A stretch of DNA of 64,000 nt from Jonesia quinghaiensis DSM 15701 (GCF_000423205.1 NZ_AUHN01000006.1:186001-250000); one strand, 5' to 3'; shown: positions 42,713 to 52,912, numbered from the stretch's first letter. Numbers and translations are program-made. Notes: generated from the sequence alone by a model not told the origin.

Positions 42713-43162
42713 ATGGCAACAATCAAGTCTGTAACCCGCGCACTTGGCGCTCTGACCGGCGCTATAGCCCTCGCGATGACCGCCCCACTTGCCGCCCAAG
42801 CGGCCACCGGAATCTCAGTAAGCCCATCAACGGTCTCTGGGGCATCTGGGGCAGTAACAGTCACGGTGAACAACCCCACCGTTGGGGATAGCTACACCGT
42901 TGGTCTGTGTTCTACTGCCCGGTTTGGTGGGGTGCCTGCCTGCACATATGTTGCAGACGATGTCACCGCGACATCATCATCAACCTTTACTATCCCCGCC
43001 GATGTCACCAAGACATGGTTGAACGAACACCGGTTCATTCCGGGGGGCTTGCAACCAACCACCTACGACTGCGGCACTAACCTGTGCGAAATCATCGTGG
43101 TCCAAAACCACGATGGGTCCTCCAGCGTCACCAACTTCACCGCACCCATCACGTTCAACTAA
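42713..43162 (+). CDS. Secreted neocarzinostatin-family fold protein
   Basis: 149 aa: signal peptide (1 to about 30, ending AAQA), then an Ig-like domain starting GISVSPSTVSGASGAVTVTV. YTVGLCSTARFGGVPAC and DCGTNLCEI give the two disulfide pairs in the places seen in enediyne apoproteins. Members without enediyne genes are common and of unknown function; no enediyne synthesis gene is in the window. It precedes a multi-HtaA protein and shares its control region, suggesting a surface role tied to haem or iron. GGGGAG precedes the ATG. Confidence 0.8.
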   Translation: MATIKSVTRALGALTGAIALAMTAPLAAQAATGISVSPSTVSGASGAVTVTVNNPTVGDSYTVGLCSTARFGGVPACTYVADDVTATSSSTFTIPADVTKTWLNEHRFIPGGLQPTTYDCGTNLCEIIVVQNHDGSSSVTNFTAPITFN

Positions 43163-43204
43163 CATCCGTGTCCCGTCACCGGGCACACAGTGACGGGTGA
43201 CAGC

Positions 43205-43235
43205 GTGCGGGCCGACCACTCTAGGCGGCCCGCAC
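43205..43235 (+). terminator. Hairpin between NCS-like and HtaA genes
   Basis: GTGCGGGCC and GGCCCGCAC arms. A second hairpin, CCCGTCAC/GTGACGGG, lies at 43172-43197, and a third, CGCGGTT/AACCGCG, at 43259-43281. Probably partial termination or mRNA processing within the cluster. Confidence 0.55.
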
Positions 43236-43308
43236 ACTCACGCCCGCATGATAAACACCGCGGTTCACTGACGAAACCGCGCCCCCGCCATTACTGCTGA
43301 AGGACCTC

Positions 43309-46300
43309 ATGACCACCCACCTGCATGCCCGCGTACGGGCAGGTGCCACGCGCAGCGGCGCGTTTTTCCTCACGATGCTTCTCCTGCTGTCCCTGTCCCT
43401 CACAATCCCTGGTGCCCCAGCAGTTAGTGCGCCTGAAAGTATCTCAACAGGGAAACTGACCTGGGGAATCAAGGAGTCGTGGCGTTCCTATATTGGCGCG
43501 GCTGGGACCGCAACCTTTGACGGGGCGACCCGTTCAGCGTCGGGGGAGTTCACCTTCCCGGTGAAACAAGGGGCGTATGACGCACAGGCGCGGGCAACGG
43601 TCATTGAGTTTGCTGGGGGCGTGCACTTTCAGTCGTACTGTTCAGATGTGTGCGCGCTAGACACCACCTATTCCAACTTGACTGTGGAAATCACTGAGGA
43701 CCAGCAGGTTCTGCGCGGTGACTGGGCTGGGCGTTTACAGGACTCTAGTGACACGGACATTCACCGTGCGAGCAACGTGGTGTTGGCGACGTTGGATGTG
43801 TATGGGGCGAATGTTTCTACAACTGGTGGGACAACTACGTGGGATTCAGTGCTGGCTACCGCGGCGGAAGATTTCATCACTTACCCGGCCGGGGTGGCAC
43901 TAGATCCCGTCGCGTTCAGCTATGAGGGACCTGGTGGTTTACCAGACCTCAGCGAACGATGGGATACACCAGGTGCAGCTGTCCATGAGTTGTCTGGTGT
44001 GTCATGGGAATCTGTGACGAACGCTACGGTTGGCCGTAATACTCGCGCAACGCACCCAGGCAAGGACGTGACCTGGACTGTTGATGCACTCAACACGGCA
44101 GGTGGCACCCACCAGATCACTGCGCGTGACCCCGATACTCTTGCCCCGGCCGCGCCGGCAATCAGCGTCACTAAAGTGGACCGGTTTGTGTATAGCAGTG
44201 TTGACCCTGACACCAACGCGTTGTTCTGGTTAGAACGGGCCGCAGGAGACTTCACCTACAGTGTGAACCGGTCGGTGTATGACGCCACAACCGAACAGGT
44301 GACGACAAAAATACTTGGCAGTTTTACTGGTTCCACCTACCCCTATTCGGTGACGTGGAATGCTCAGGCTTCAGAGTTTGCGATCCTTGCACCAGCGCAA
44401 ACGGCTCCTGGCGTCACACTGCACCGTTTTACCGCTGTAGGCAACGAGTGGAAGCACAACCACACGGCAATGCCGATGCCCGCGGACTATGACCCGAACC
44501 TCAGCGACACAACAGCAGGACTGGAAGCGTTTGGGTTGGTATTTGCCTCCGGGCGATTAACGGGGCATTCCCTTGCCGCTTTGAGTAGCGGGGAGTATGT
44601 GTACGCCGGCGGAGGAACCGTTACCCGTGGAGCAACAAACATTGCTGTTCCTGCGGCGCAACTAACGATCACCGATGACGGCAGCATCACAGCGCGAAGC
44701 ATCGCCGGAACCGAGAACTACCGGATTGCCCTGCCCACAGGACAGCACATGACTCTGGCAAACCCGGGGGGAGCAGGGACCCTTCTTGACGTGCGTGTTA
44801 CCGATGGCAATGCCAGTGCCCACGGTGACCCGTACACTCCACAGGAGATGACCGGGATTGGCGCAACCCTGGTGTATGACGAGCAGCGCTCAACGATCTA
44901 CCTCACAGACAATAATCAGGCGACGCTTTTTGGTGTGCGAGATGGTGCAGTGATTTCGCAATCTGCACTCACTGGATACCTTGACGGCGACGATTCTTTG
45001 GCTATCGACCACGGTGGTCGTATTTACGCCAATTCACGGATCGGCACCAAGGGTGGGTTCCTGCGTTATGACCTCCTCGGAGTAGTTCCCAGTGTTGTCA
45101 CTTCACCTCAAAACGTCACGGCGACACTTGGAGCCCAGGACACCACAAAGCAGATCACTTTCACCGCGGCTGGCGCTGGCACCCCAGCCCCCACCGTGCA
45201 ATGGCAAATGAAAACGCCTGGTTCATCACGGTTCGCTGACCTGCCCGGAGAACAAGGCGCCCAACTCACTGTTACGGCTGCCAGAACATCTGACACAACC
45301 CAGTATCGGGCTGTCCTGGGGAACATCGCAGGTCAGGTTGTCACTGCTCCGGCAACCCTCACGGTGAATAGTGCACCGAACATCGATAGTTACAGTTCGG
45401 GCGCAACCATCTACGAAGGTCACAATGTCACCTTCTCTGTGTTAGCGAGTGGAAACCCGCACCCCACAGTGACCTGGCAACGCAAAGATGGTGACACGTG
45501 GAAAGCCATCAGTGCCAGCGCACACTATGCGCTAGATGGCGCAACCCTCACCATCATGGACGCCCCGGCATCGTTTGATCAGATGATCGTGCGCCCCATT
45601 GTAAAGAACTCTGTGGCCACAACAACTGGTGAACCCATCACACTGACGGTGCGTCCTACCCCCACCGCACCTGAACAAGAAGTGACGTATCACGGCGTGA
45701 TGTTGGAGTGGACAGGAAGCGCCGAATGGCAAGCCAAACCACCCAACGGTTCCACCGCGAACTACTTCTCAGCTGGAGTTTCAGACGGCACCCCGGCGAC
45801 CTATGCAGCCACACAGGGTGGCGTATCAATTCTCCAACGGGCAAAGAACGGGGCCGATGCGCCTGCCACGTGGGACACCCGTGGCGCGCACATTGCTTCC
45901 GGGGGGACAGCAGCACAAGTTATTCACCTTGATGAAGGAACAGCTGTCATCCAACCTGATTCTTCTGCTGTAATCACGTGGCCTGGTGCGGTATCAGTGA
46001 ACTTCTACGACGGTCTCGTTCCATTCACCATGAGCGACCTCACCTTGAACGTCGATAAAACCGGAACAGGAACACTCACCGCGGACCTTGAAGGGTACGC
46101 AGGTGACATGGCGAACCCTGATGCGGAAAAGAAAAAAGTCACGCCACAGCAGGGCGTGACCATCGCGACGTTCACCAACGTGGTGGTCGACGCGAAAGAC
46201 GGAATCACCATTGAACCCCACTACAGCAGGGTAAGCATCACCACCCCACAAGGGGCTACTGCACAACAAAAAACCGGCAACGGCTGGGGTGCATGGCCAC

Positions 46301-48744
46301 AATCATTTGTTGACTTCCACCACGCCACCGGCCTGGCATCGTACTTCTATTCCACTGGCGGCACCTACGACCAGAACAAAAAACCAGCGCCACTCGTCAT
46401 TGGGTTTGACGGCGCAGTACCAGAAGTGCCAGAACCCACCACGCCAGAACCAGAAGAACCCACCATTCCCCCCACACCCGTCACACCAGACCCAAGCCCC
46501 GGGGGAGGTACCGGGTCGACCGCTGTCCAGGGTTCGCTTGTGTGGGGAGTGAAAGAATCCTTCCGCACATACATCAAAGGCCCTGTCGCGAAGGGGAAAG
46601 TGACCGTTTCACAAGGAGCCGCAGAACGCAGTGGCGTGTACTGGTTCGGGCAGTCAGCAACGACATGGAAAAAGGGCGCCGTAAAATCTGCAACGGACTA
46701 CGCAGGCAGCATCCGGTTCTACGGTCACAACGGTGAACTTGATGTCACCTTCTCCCAACCAGCGGTGCATATTGTCTCGGAAAAACGTGCTGAACTTCAG
46801 GTCACCGTCAATGGCACACAACTGAGCATCGGCGACCTTGACCTCACCCGTGCAACCACCCGCAACGTGAAAGGCGGAGTTGCCTACTCCGGCGTCCCCG
46901 TGACCCTCACGACCCCAGGCGCGAACGTATTCGCCTACGGTGACGCCCAGTTCTACCCGCCAGGTACAGTCATGGACCCAGTCAGCTTTGTGATCGGTTC
47001 AACCGCGACCACAGGCCCTGGAACAATCACCCCACCAGCAACAGCCACCCCTGACACGCCACAAGAACAACCTGCACAAACAGCCACCTCAAAAACCACC
47101 ACATCAGGAGCTCAAGGATCACTCCGGTGGGGTGTGAAATCATCATTCCGCTCCTACATCACTGGGCCAATTGCCAAAGGCGCAATCTCAGTCAGCAACG
47201 GAGCCGCAGCCCAAGGAAGCAGCTACTGGTTCGGGCAATCAGCAACGACCTGGAAAAAAGACGCAACGACCAGTTCCACCACGTATCGAGGTGCCGTTCG
47301 CTTCACCGGCCATGCAGGAGTACTTGACCTCACATTCTCCGACCCCATTGTGCGCATTGATTCCCCCACCCAAGGCTCACTCCTCGTGCGTGCCAACGGG
47401 CGCGGACACGTCGCCGTTGGAAATCTGGCATTAACGTCAGGGGCACGTACCGCCACTAAAGGATCAGTCACCTACTCGGGGGTTCCCGTGACCCTCACCG
47501 CCTCAGGAGCGCAACTATTCTCCTACGGGTCGTCAGCTTTCTATGGCCCAGGCACCGCAATGGACCCGGTCACCTTCACTATCGGAAAAACCGCAACATC
47601 AACGCCCGCACCTACCGGCACCCAAGTGGACGCCTACACCACAAACGACTGGACCCCACCCGCAGAGCCTCCCGCCAACACTGGAATCTACATTGACCCA
47701 GAAACGCTCACCAGCATCACACCCGGCAGTGAAATCACAGCAGTCGCTGACGGTTTTGAACCCAATGAAAAAGACATCAACGTTGTCCTCTACTCCACAC
47801 CACTCGTACTAGAAGACGCACTCACCGCGGATGCCACCGGACGCGTCACCTGGACCGGCCTCATCCCACTCGAGGTAGAACCCGGTGAGCACACGCTTAC
47901 TTTCCAAGGCAGCATCAATAGAGGCATCACCATCACCATCCAAGAAAGCCTCGAACCACACGGGTGCATGGTCACTGGTGGGGCGCTGACCTGGGGATTC
48001 AAAGAATCCTTCCGGTCCTACATTTCCGGAACCATCGCCAACGGCGACTGGGCCACCACAGGTGGTGCGACCTACAACACGCCTGAATTCACCTGGTCCC
48101 CAGCCCAAGGTGCCCTAGACACTGAGGCTCTCACCGGCCAAGTGCAATACCCAGGGACAGTGCAATTCACCGGCCACAAAGGACTACTCGACACCACCAT
48201 TTCCAACCCCACCATCGTGTTCGCAGGAGGCGACACTGCCTACCTTCTCCTTGACGTCGATGGCGTCACCATGGACGACGCCATGGCAGGTAACACACAG
48301 AACCGCCAAACCCGCACCGAAGTGTCCTTCGTAGAACTCGACCTCACCGCAACTACCGCCACCCCCAGCAGCGACGGGCTCACCCTCACATTCACAGACG
48401 TACCCGCCACCATCACCACCCAAGGTTATGAAGCATTCCCCAATTACGAGGCAGGAACAGCCTTCGACCCAGTCAGCTTCACCGTCACCGTAGATGACGG
48501 ATGTGCCATCACTGCGCTCGCCGACACCACAACAACAACCGGGGTACCACCAACAGCCGACACCCCCACCGCAGCAGACACCACGGAACAACCCCTGTGG
48601 CTATGGATCTGTGTTGGCTTGCTCTTAACAGCGGGAACAATCACGCTAACGGTGTGGCTCATCCGCCGCCGCACCGCCGCCCGCGCACACCTCGACACCA
48701 CCCAACTACACACCGAAACCGCACCCGAAGAGAGCGCCCACTGA
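43309..48744 (+). CDS. Cell-surface multi-HtaA haem-binding protein with C-terminal anchor
   Basis: 1811 aa. Signal peptide (1 to about 41, ending PAVSA). HtaA-like module 1 at about 48-215, then a propeller-like region (about 280-590), two Ig-like domains (about 594-780), a divergent HtaA-like module at about 790-1030, Pro/Glu linker, HtaA at about 1072-1235, HtaA at about 1266-1425, an Ig-like insert (about 1457-1545), and HtaA at about 1560-1725. Membrane helix at 1762-1785 with a basic tail. The axial Tyr context (KESFRTYI) and His context (YGHNGELD) are intact in the last three modules (also TGHAGVLD, TGHKGLLD). Module 1 has the Tyr but a Cys pair in place of the His. HtaA modules bind and relay haem in Corynebacterium. 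Confidence 0.9.
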   Translation: MTTHLHARVRAGATRSGAFFLTMLLLLSLSLTIPGAPAVSAPESISTGKLTWGIKESWRSYIGAAGTATFDGATRSASGEFTFPVKQGAYDAQARATVIEFAGGVHFQSYCSDVCALDTTYSNLTVEITEDQQVLRGDWAGRLQDSSDTDIHRASNVVLATLDVYGANVSTTGGTTTWDSVLATAAEDFITYPAGVALDPVAFSYEGPGGLPDLSERWDTPGAAVHELSGVSWESVTNATVGRNTRATHPGKDVTWTVDALNTAGGTHQITARDPDTLAPAAPAISVTKVDRFVYSSVDPDTNALFWLERAAGDFTYSVNRSVYDATTEQVTTKILGSFTGSTYPYSVTWNAQASEFAILAPAQTAPGVTLHRFTAVGNEWKHNHTAMPMPADYDPNLSDTTAGLEAFGLVFASGRLTGHSLAALSSGEYVYAGGGTVTRGATNIAVPAAQLTITDDGSITARSIAGTENYRIALPTGQHMTLANPGGAGTLLDVRVTDGNASAHGDPYTPQEMTGIGATLVYDEQRSTIYLTDNNQATLFGVRDGAVISQSALTGYLDGDDSLAIDHGGRIYANSRIGTKGGFLRYDLLGVVPSVVTSPQNVTATLGAQDTTKQITFTAAGAGTPAPTVQWQMKTPGSSRFADLPGEQGAQLTVTAARTSDTTQYRAVLGNIAGQVVTAPATLTVNSAPNIDSYSSGATIYEGHNVTFSVLASGNPHPTVTWQRKDGDTWKAISASAHYALDGATLTIMDAPASFDQMIVRPIVKNSVATTTGEPITLTVRPTPTAPEQEVTYHGVMLEWTGSAEWQAKPPNGSTANYFSAGVSDGTPATYAATQGGVSILQRAKNGADAPATWDTRGAHIASGGTAAQVIHLDEGTAVIQPDSSAVITWPGAVSVNFYDGLVPFTMSDLTLNVDKTGTGTLTADLEGYAGDMANPDAEKKKVTPQQGVTIATFTNVVVDAKDGITIEPHYSRVSITTPQGATAQQKTGNGWGAWPQSFVDFHHATGLASYFYSTGGTYDQNKKPAPLVIGFDGAVPEVPEPTTPEPEEPTIPPTPVTPDPSPGGGTGSTAVQGSLVWGVKESFRTYIKGPVAKGKVTVSQGAAERSGVYWFGQSATTWKKGAVKSATDYAGSIRFYGHNGELDVTFSQPAVHIVSEKRAELQVTVNGTQLSIGDLDLTRATTRNVKGGVAYSGVPVTLTTPGANVFAYGDAQFYPPGTVMDPVSFVIGSTATTGPGTITPPATATPDTPQEQPAQTATSKTTTSGAQGSLRWGVKSSFRSYITGPIAKGAISVSNGAAAQGSSYWFGQSATTWKKDATTSSTTYRGAVRFTGHAGVLDLTFSDPIVRIDSPTQGSLLVRANGRGHVAVGNLALTSGARTATKGSVTYSGVPVTLTASGAQLFSYGSSAFYGPGTAMDPVTFTIGKTATSTPAPTGTQVDAYTTNDWTPPAEPPANTGIYIDPETLTSITPGSEITAVADGFEPNEKDINVVLYSTPLVLEDALTADATGRVTWTGLIPLEVEPGEHTLTFQGSINRGITITIQESLEPHGCMVTGGALTWGFKESFRSYISGTIANGDWATTGGATYNTPEFTWSPAQGALDTEALTGQVQYPGTVQFTGHKGLLDTTISNPTIVFAGGDTAYLLLDVDGVTMDDAMAGNTQNRQTRTEVSFVELDLTATTATPSSDGLTLTFTDVPATITTQGYEAFPNYEAGTAFDPVSFTVTVDDGCAITALADTTTTTGVPPTADTPTAADTTEQPLWLWICVGLLLTAGTITLTVWLIRRRTAARAHLDTTQLHTETAPEESAH

Positions 48745-49571
48745 AACACGGCAACCCCACGTCACACACTGCGCTGGCAGCCACACTAACCGTGGCTGCC
48801 AGCGCAGTCATTGTCCTCACCGCTGCGCAATACATCGGACCAGCATCCCCTCCTGCCCCAGTGAACACCACCCAAACACAGCCCGATGCGTCCCCACCAC
48901 CAACCGCACAACCACAGCTAGCTTCACCCACACCACACGCCAACCCCGGCGCCACCACAGACATGAACAACCCGCCCACCACCTGGGTGCCCACAGGCAT
49001 CGTGCTTGAAACAAACCCTCACTGGGTTGCACAAGTCGCCACCGTCACCACGATCCCACCACGGGCTTTGTCGGCCTACGCTGGTGCAGCTCTCACTGTG
49101 AGCCAGGAACAAGGGTGTCAGGTGGGGTGGAACACTCTTGCTGGTATTGGGTGGGTGGAGTCCCAGCACGGAACGATTGCTGGTGGTGAGATTGGCCTGG
49201 ATGGTGTAGCTCGCCCTGCGATCATTGGGGTGGCGCTACAAGGGCAGGGAACAGCGGCGATACCAGACACTGATGAGGGAATGCTTGATGGAGATGCCAC
49301 ATGGGACCGCGCAGTAGGTCCGATGCAGTTCATTCCCCAAACATGGGAACAGTGGGGGAGTGACGGGGACGGCAATGGAGTTGCAGACCCACACAGCATT
49401 GACGATGCTGCACTGACTGCGGCCCGCTATTTGTGTCATGCGCATGGTTCTTTGAGTGGTCAAAGCCAGTGGATTGATGCGGTGCGGTCGTACAACAACA
49501 GTGCCGACTATCAATCTCAGGTTGCGGCTGCCGCAGGTCGTTATGAGGCAGATGCTTCACTTGTTGAGTGA
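48741..49571 (+). CDS. Membrane-anchored lytic transglycosylase
   Basis: 276 aa: one N-terminal hydrophobic segment (ATLTVAASAVIVLTAAQYIG), a Pro/Thr linker, and a lysozyme-like domain with TLAGIGWVESQHG (catalytic Glu), AVGPMQFIPQTWEQWGSDGD and ALTAARYLCHAHGSL, as in MltB-like actinobacterial hydrolases. The best start is CTG at 48741, overlapping the HtaA stop as CTGA and giving a KHGN... signal start; the only other nearby start, GTG 48792, falls inside the hydrophobic segment. It probably cuts peptidoglycan to let the large surface protein assemble. It overlaps the convergent MFS gene by 31 nt. Confidence 0.82.
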   Translation: MKHGNPTSHTALAATLTVAASAVIVLTAAQYIGPASPPAPVNTTQTQPDASPPPTAQPQLASPTPHANPGATTDMNNPPTTWVPTGIVLETNPHWVAQVATVTTIPPRALSAYAGAALTVSQEQGCQVGWNTLAGIGWVESQHGTIAGGEIGLDGVARPAIIGVALQGQGTAAIPDTDEGMLDGDATWDRAVGPMQFIPQTWEQWGSDGDGNGVADPHSIDDAALTAARYLCHAHGSLSGQSQWIDAVRSYNNSADYQSQVAAAAGRYEADASLVE

Positions 49572-50818
49572 GGGGCACGGCGCAACATGATGGCGGCGAT
49601 AACCCCAACCACAACGGCAAGTATTCCTGCGGCGGCGTTTAATCCGTCATATCCCAGAGTTGATAGGCCGATTCCCGCGAGTACGCCGCCTAACGCGCCA
49701 GCGCCGCTCATGAGAGTGTCAGAGACACCTTGTACGGAGATCCGTTGCTCACTGGTCACAGATGATGCAATGAGTGCGGCCCCTGCGATGGTTGCTGCGC
49801 ACCAGCCGAGCCCAAGCAGTACTAGTCCAACAGTGACCCATAGGTGTGAGTTGGCGCCTACACCTGCGAATACTGCTGCAGTGACGAGCAGAACAAAGCC
49901 AGTCATGGCCATTCGTGGGGCAGAGATAATGTCGGTGAGCCACCCGACCAGTGGGGACAGAGCATACATTCCGGCAATGTGGAGGGAAATGGTGACGCCG
50001 ATGATGGTCACTGAGGCGCCATGAGAGTCCATATGCACTGAGGTCACTGACATCAGCGCCACCATGATGCCGTGTGCGCCCATGACGGTGACCAGTGCGC
50101 TCATGGCTCTGTTATTTCCTTGTAGCGCTTTGAGTGTGCTCCGGAATCCTTGGCGTACAGGGCGAGGGGGTGTTGCACTGTGATCGGTGTTCATCATGCG
50201 GGCAACGGTGGAGGGGTCCGGGCGCAGCCCTACGGTCAGCACAAGTGCGGCGACGAGTAGGCCTGCACCGGAAATAACGAAAATTCCACTGTATTGGGGT
50301 AGGGATAGTGCTTTCCCAATGTTCTCGCCAACCCCGAGGAGGTTTGGTCCGGCAACTGCACCGACTGTGGTGGTCCATACGACGAAGGATAGGTCGCGCC
50401 CGCGTCGGTGAGGTTGGGCGAGGTCGGTGGCGGCGAACCTGGCTTGGAGGTTTACGGCTGAGCCTGTTCCTAGCAGAAGACCTGCGGCGAGAAGTACCGG
50501 AAAACTGCCGATGCTCGCGGCGACAATCATCAGCGCGGCTCCTGCCGCTGCGATAAGTAGGCCGGTGACGAGAGCGCCGCGTCGTCCTCGTGCGCTGGCT
50601 AGCCGTGCGAGGGGCATGGAGGCGAGCATCGCCCCGAGGGTGAGGATGGTGGTGACTGACCCGCCCCATGCGGTGTTGCCTGAGAGGTCAACGGCTAGGA
50701 GTGCCCCGACCGACACAACAGCGCCGGTGCCTATTCCGGAGAACACTTGAGCTAGGGCCAAGCTGGTGACCGTGCGGCGTTGGTGGCGGGCGACTGCGGC
50801 TGTATTCCACGTGTTCAC
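49541..50818 (-). CDS. MFS transporter
   Basis: This 425-aa protein has about 12 hydrophobic segments. Between helices 2 and 3 is PLARLASARGRRGALVTG, a recognisable MFS loop; FVVWTTTVGAVAGPNLLG and PLVGWLTDIISAPRMAMTG are further loop motifs. Substrate unknown; a drug or metabolite exporter is likely. It lies 15 nt downstream of the ThrE-like gene in the same direction. Confidence 0.82.
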   Translation of the reverse strand: MNTWNTAAVARHQRRTVTSLALAQVFSGIGTGAVVSVGALLAVDLSGNTAWGGSVTTILTLGAMLASMPLARLASARGRRGALVTGLLIAAAGAALMIVAASIGSFPVLLAAGLLLGTGSAVNLQARFAATDLAQPHRRGRDLSFVVWTTTVGAVAGPNLLGVGENIGKALSLPQYSGIFVISGAGLLVAALVLTVGLRPDPSTVARMMNTDHSATPPRPVRQGFRSTLKALQGNNRAMSALVTVMGAHGIMVALMSVTSVHMDSHGASVTIIGVTISLHIAGMYALSPLVGWLTDIISAPRMAMTGFVLLVTAAVFAGVGANSHLWVTVGLVLLGLGWCAATIAGAALIASSVTSEQRISVQGVSDTLMSGAGALGGVLAGIGLSTLGYDGLNAAAGILAVVVGVIAAIMLRRAPHSTSEASAS

Positions 50819-50833
50819 ACCACCATCCTATGC

Positions 50834-52441
50834 TTACGAATGCCCCCCAGGGGATGTGTTCTTCGTCCCTTTCGCGCGTCGGGTGATTGACGAGATCGAC
50901 AGTCTCTTCTGACGCAGTGTCCCACCGTTGCGTTCCAACCCTGAACCAACCAAGATTCCCAATGCGATGGAGAACATTGCCATACCCGTGGAGACCAAAA
51001 TATTCATTGTTTCGTTGGAACCGGTTGCGGCTTCTGTGAACGAAATGAAACCCAGCGAACCGGGAACCAATATCCAGAAAGACACCACTTGAGTTACCAG
51101 TGCAGGTGGAGCGGTACGGAACTGCGCCAAGAACCGTGACAGCGGAACAACAATGAGTGCACCAAAGAAACCAGATAGCTCAGCAGGCACCAAGAACGCG
51201 CCAAGCCGCTGCATGCCCCACGTGATGGTCAACGCCAACACAATCCACAAGAACGCACCTTCTGGTGCTGACATCGCCAGCACATACCCCAATGCCAGCA
51301 GGGTGATACCCAACAACGGAACCCACGGCCCAATGGAGTTCAACACAACCGCGTTCGAGGTTGAACCGCCAGGCGCCAATTCCAAACCAATAACCACCCC
51401 AAACGCGAGCAGCATCAATTGCGCGATCCCGTATACCAGGCGTGACGCCCCAGAAATCACTTCATTGCGAGTCAATTCCAACGCTGCAATGGTCAACGTG
51501 AGCCCAGGGAGGAAGGGCACGAGAGCTGGGGCAATCAACCGCAACGGCACCTCTTGACTGAATCCCGTCAAGAACTCCGAGGCCACCACCGTCACCGTGA
51601 TAGCAGCGATCACTGGCAGAGCTGAACGAATCGTAGAAAACCGTTTACCCACCTGAACAAGGAGACCAACAATTGCCCCCAAAATCAGGTAAGCCGGGAT
51701 CGCAGCTACCGAAGGGTTGATGAGGAAACCAATAGCCAAGGTCATGATGATTTGACCGGCAAGTTGCACAAACCAACCAAAGCGAGGTTGGGAATTGGCG
51801 ATGTCAGAGACCGCCTGAATAACCGCATCCGGCTCCATCACACCACGCCGTGCTTTAGTCATCAGGTCATCTATCGCCGCAGCTTGATCTGACCGTAACT
51901 CCCGCCCTTGGACAGAACCAATCTCAATGCGGCGATCAGTCCCCTCAATCTGCACAATAACCACCGTCGGCATCACAATGACCCGCACAGGGGGCATTGC
52001 GTACGCCTTAGCAATAGCAAACAACTCTTCTTGCACGTCGCTTGTTGCTTGCCCGGCATCAAGCATCGCCAAACCCAACACCCGCATCATGGTGAGAATG
52101 TGGTCGACCTTATCTTCTGGCCGCTCAATAGGAACCGTTGCGGTTGGGTCCTTCAACAAACGAGACACTAATTGCCCCAACGGCAACCGCGGCCCCTTAG
52201 GGCGGACCACTTCAACGTTGACCGCCTTGGGGCGTCGTTTCCGGCTTTTGGCTTTAAACGAGGGGAGGTCATCACCTAAGTCTTGGATCTCTGCCAACAA
52301 GTCCTGGACATCACGGCTCGTCGAGGCCGCCGACGGCTGAGTCGGCGCATACGTCGCCTGATGAGTTGACGCACTAGAGGCTGTGGGAGGGACCGCCTCA
52401 TCGGGTTGCTGTTCGTGCGCCTCATCAGGTGTTGAGTGCAT
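50834..52441 (-). CDS. Threonine/serine exporter, ThrE family
   Basis: 535 aa: a long hydrophilic N-terminus (1 to about 110), then the ThrE domain (MRVLGLAMLDAGQATSDVQE onwards) and ten hydrophobic segments in two groups of five, the ThrE/DUF1212 plus DUF3815 arrangement. It should export threonine and serine from the cytoplasm by proton motive force. AAGGAGG precedes the ATG. The MFS gene follows. Confidence 0.88.
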   Translation of the reverse strand: MHSTPDEAHEQQPDEAVPPTASSASTHQATYAPTQPSAASTSRDVQDLLAEIQDLGDDLPSFKAKSRKRRPKAVNVEVVRPKGPRLPLGQLVSRLLKDPTATVPIERPEDKVDHILTMMRVLGLAMLDAGQATSDVQEELFAIAKAYAMPPVRVIVMPTVVIVQIEGTDRRIEIGSVQGRELRSDQAAAIDDLMTKARRGVMEPDAVIQAVSDIANSQPRFGWFVQLAGQIIMTLAIGFLINPSVAAIPAYLILGAIVGLLVQVGKRFSTIRSALPVIAAITVTVVASEFLTGFSQEVPLRLIAPALVPFLPGLTLTIAALELTRNEVISGASRLVYGIAQLMLLAFGVVIGLELAPGGSTSNAVVLNSIGPWVPLLGITLLALGYVLAMSAPEGAFLWIVLALTITWGMQRLGAFLVPAELSGFFGALIVVPLSRFLAQFRTAPPALVTQVVSFWILVPGSLGFISFTEAATGSNETMNILVSTGMAMFSIALGILVGSGLERNGGTLRQKRLSISSITRRAKGTKNTSPGGHS

Positions 52442-52507
52442 TGTGCCTCCTTCCGCGGTGGTGTGGGTAAAAACGTTGATGCTTACAGCAACAACACAAC
52501 AGGGTTG

Positions 52508-52906
52508 CTAATGCCGAGGATCGTCAAGATCACGCCCCAGGAAACTATCGAGTTGCCGTCGCTCACGCTTAGTGGGGCGACCAGCCCCGCGATCCCGGCG
52601 AGGCATTGGTGGTGTTGAATCACGAACCGGTGGGGGCGTGTGATCGATGTAGCACGTCACAGCAATGGGTGCCCCAACGCGCTTTGTGATAATCGCCTTG
52701 ACTTCCACCTCCCGGCGCACCTCACCTATCCGCACTGTGAGACGATCGCCGGCACTTACAGCCGTGGCAGGTTTAGCACGCTCACCATTAATAGTGATGT
52801 GACCAGCACGTGCAGCTTTCGCGGCAAGAGACCGAGTTTTTGCGAGTCGTGTGGCCCACACCCACACATCGACCCGTGCGTGTGCTGGCCCAGGAGCTGC
52901 TGTCAT
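52508..52906 (-). CDS. S4-domain RNA-binding protein (Hsp15-like)
   Basis: 132 aa: an S4 domain in the first half (VDVWVWATRLAKTRSLAAKA, GHITINGERAKPATAVSAGD) and a basic tail (RRDRGAGRPTKRERRQLDS). Hsp15-type proteins bind stalled 50S subunits carrying nascent chains. A TAACCT box 6 nt before the ATG and no ribosome-binding site point to a leaderless mRNA. Confidence 0.88.
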   Translation of the reverse strand: MTAAPGPAHARVDVWVWATRLAKTRSLAAKAARAGHITINGERAKPATAVSAGDRLTVRIGEVRREVEVKAIITKRVGAPIAVTCYIDHTPPPVRDSTPPMPRRDRGAGRPTKRERRQLDSFLGRDLDDPRH

Positions 52907-52912
52907 ACTCCG

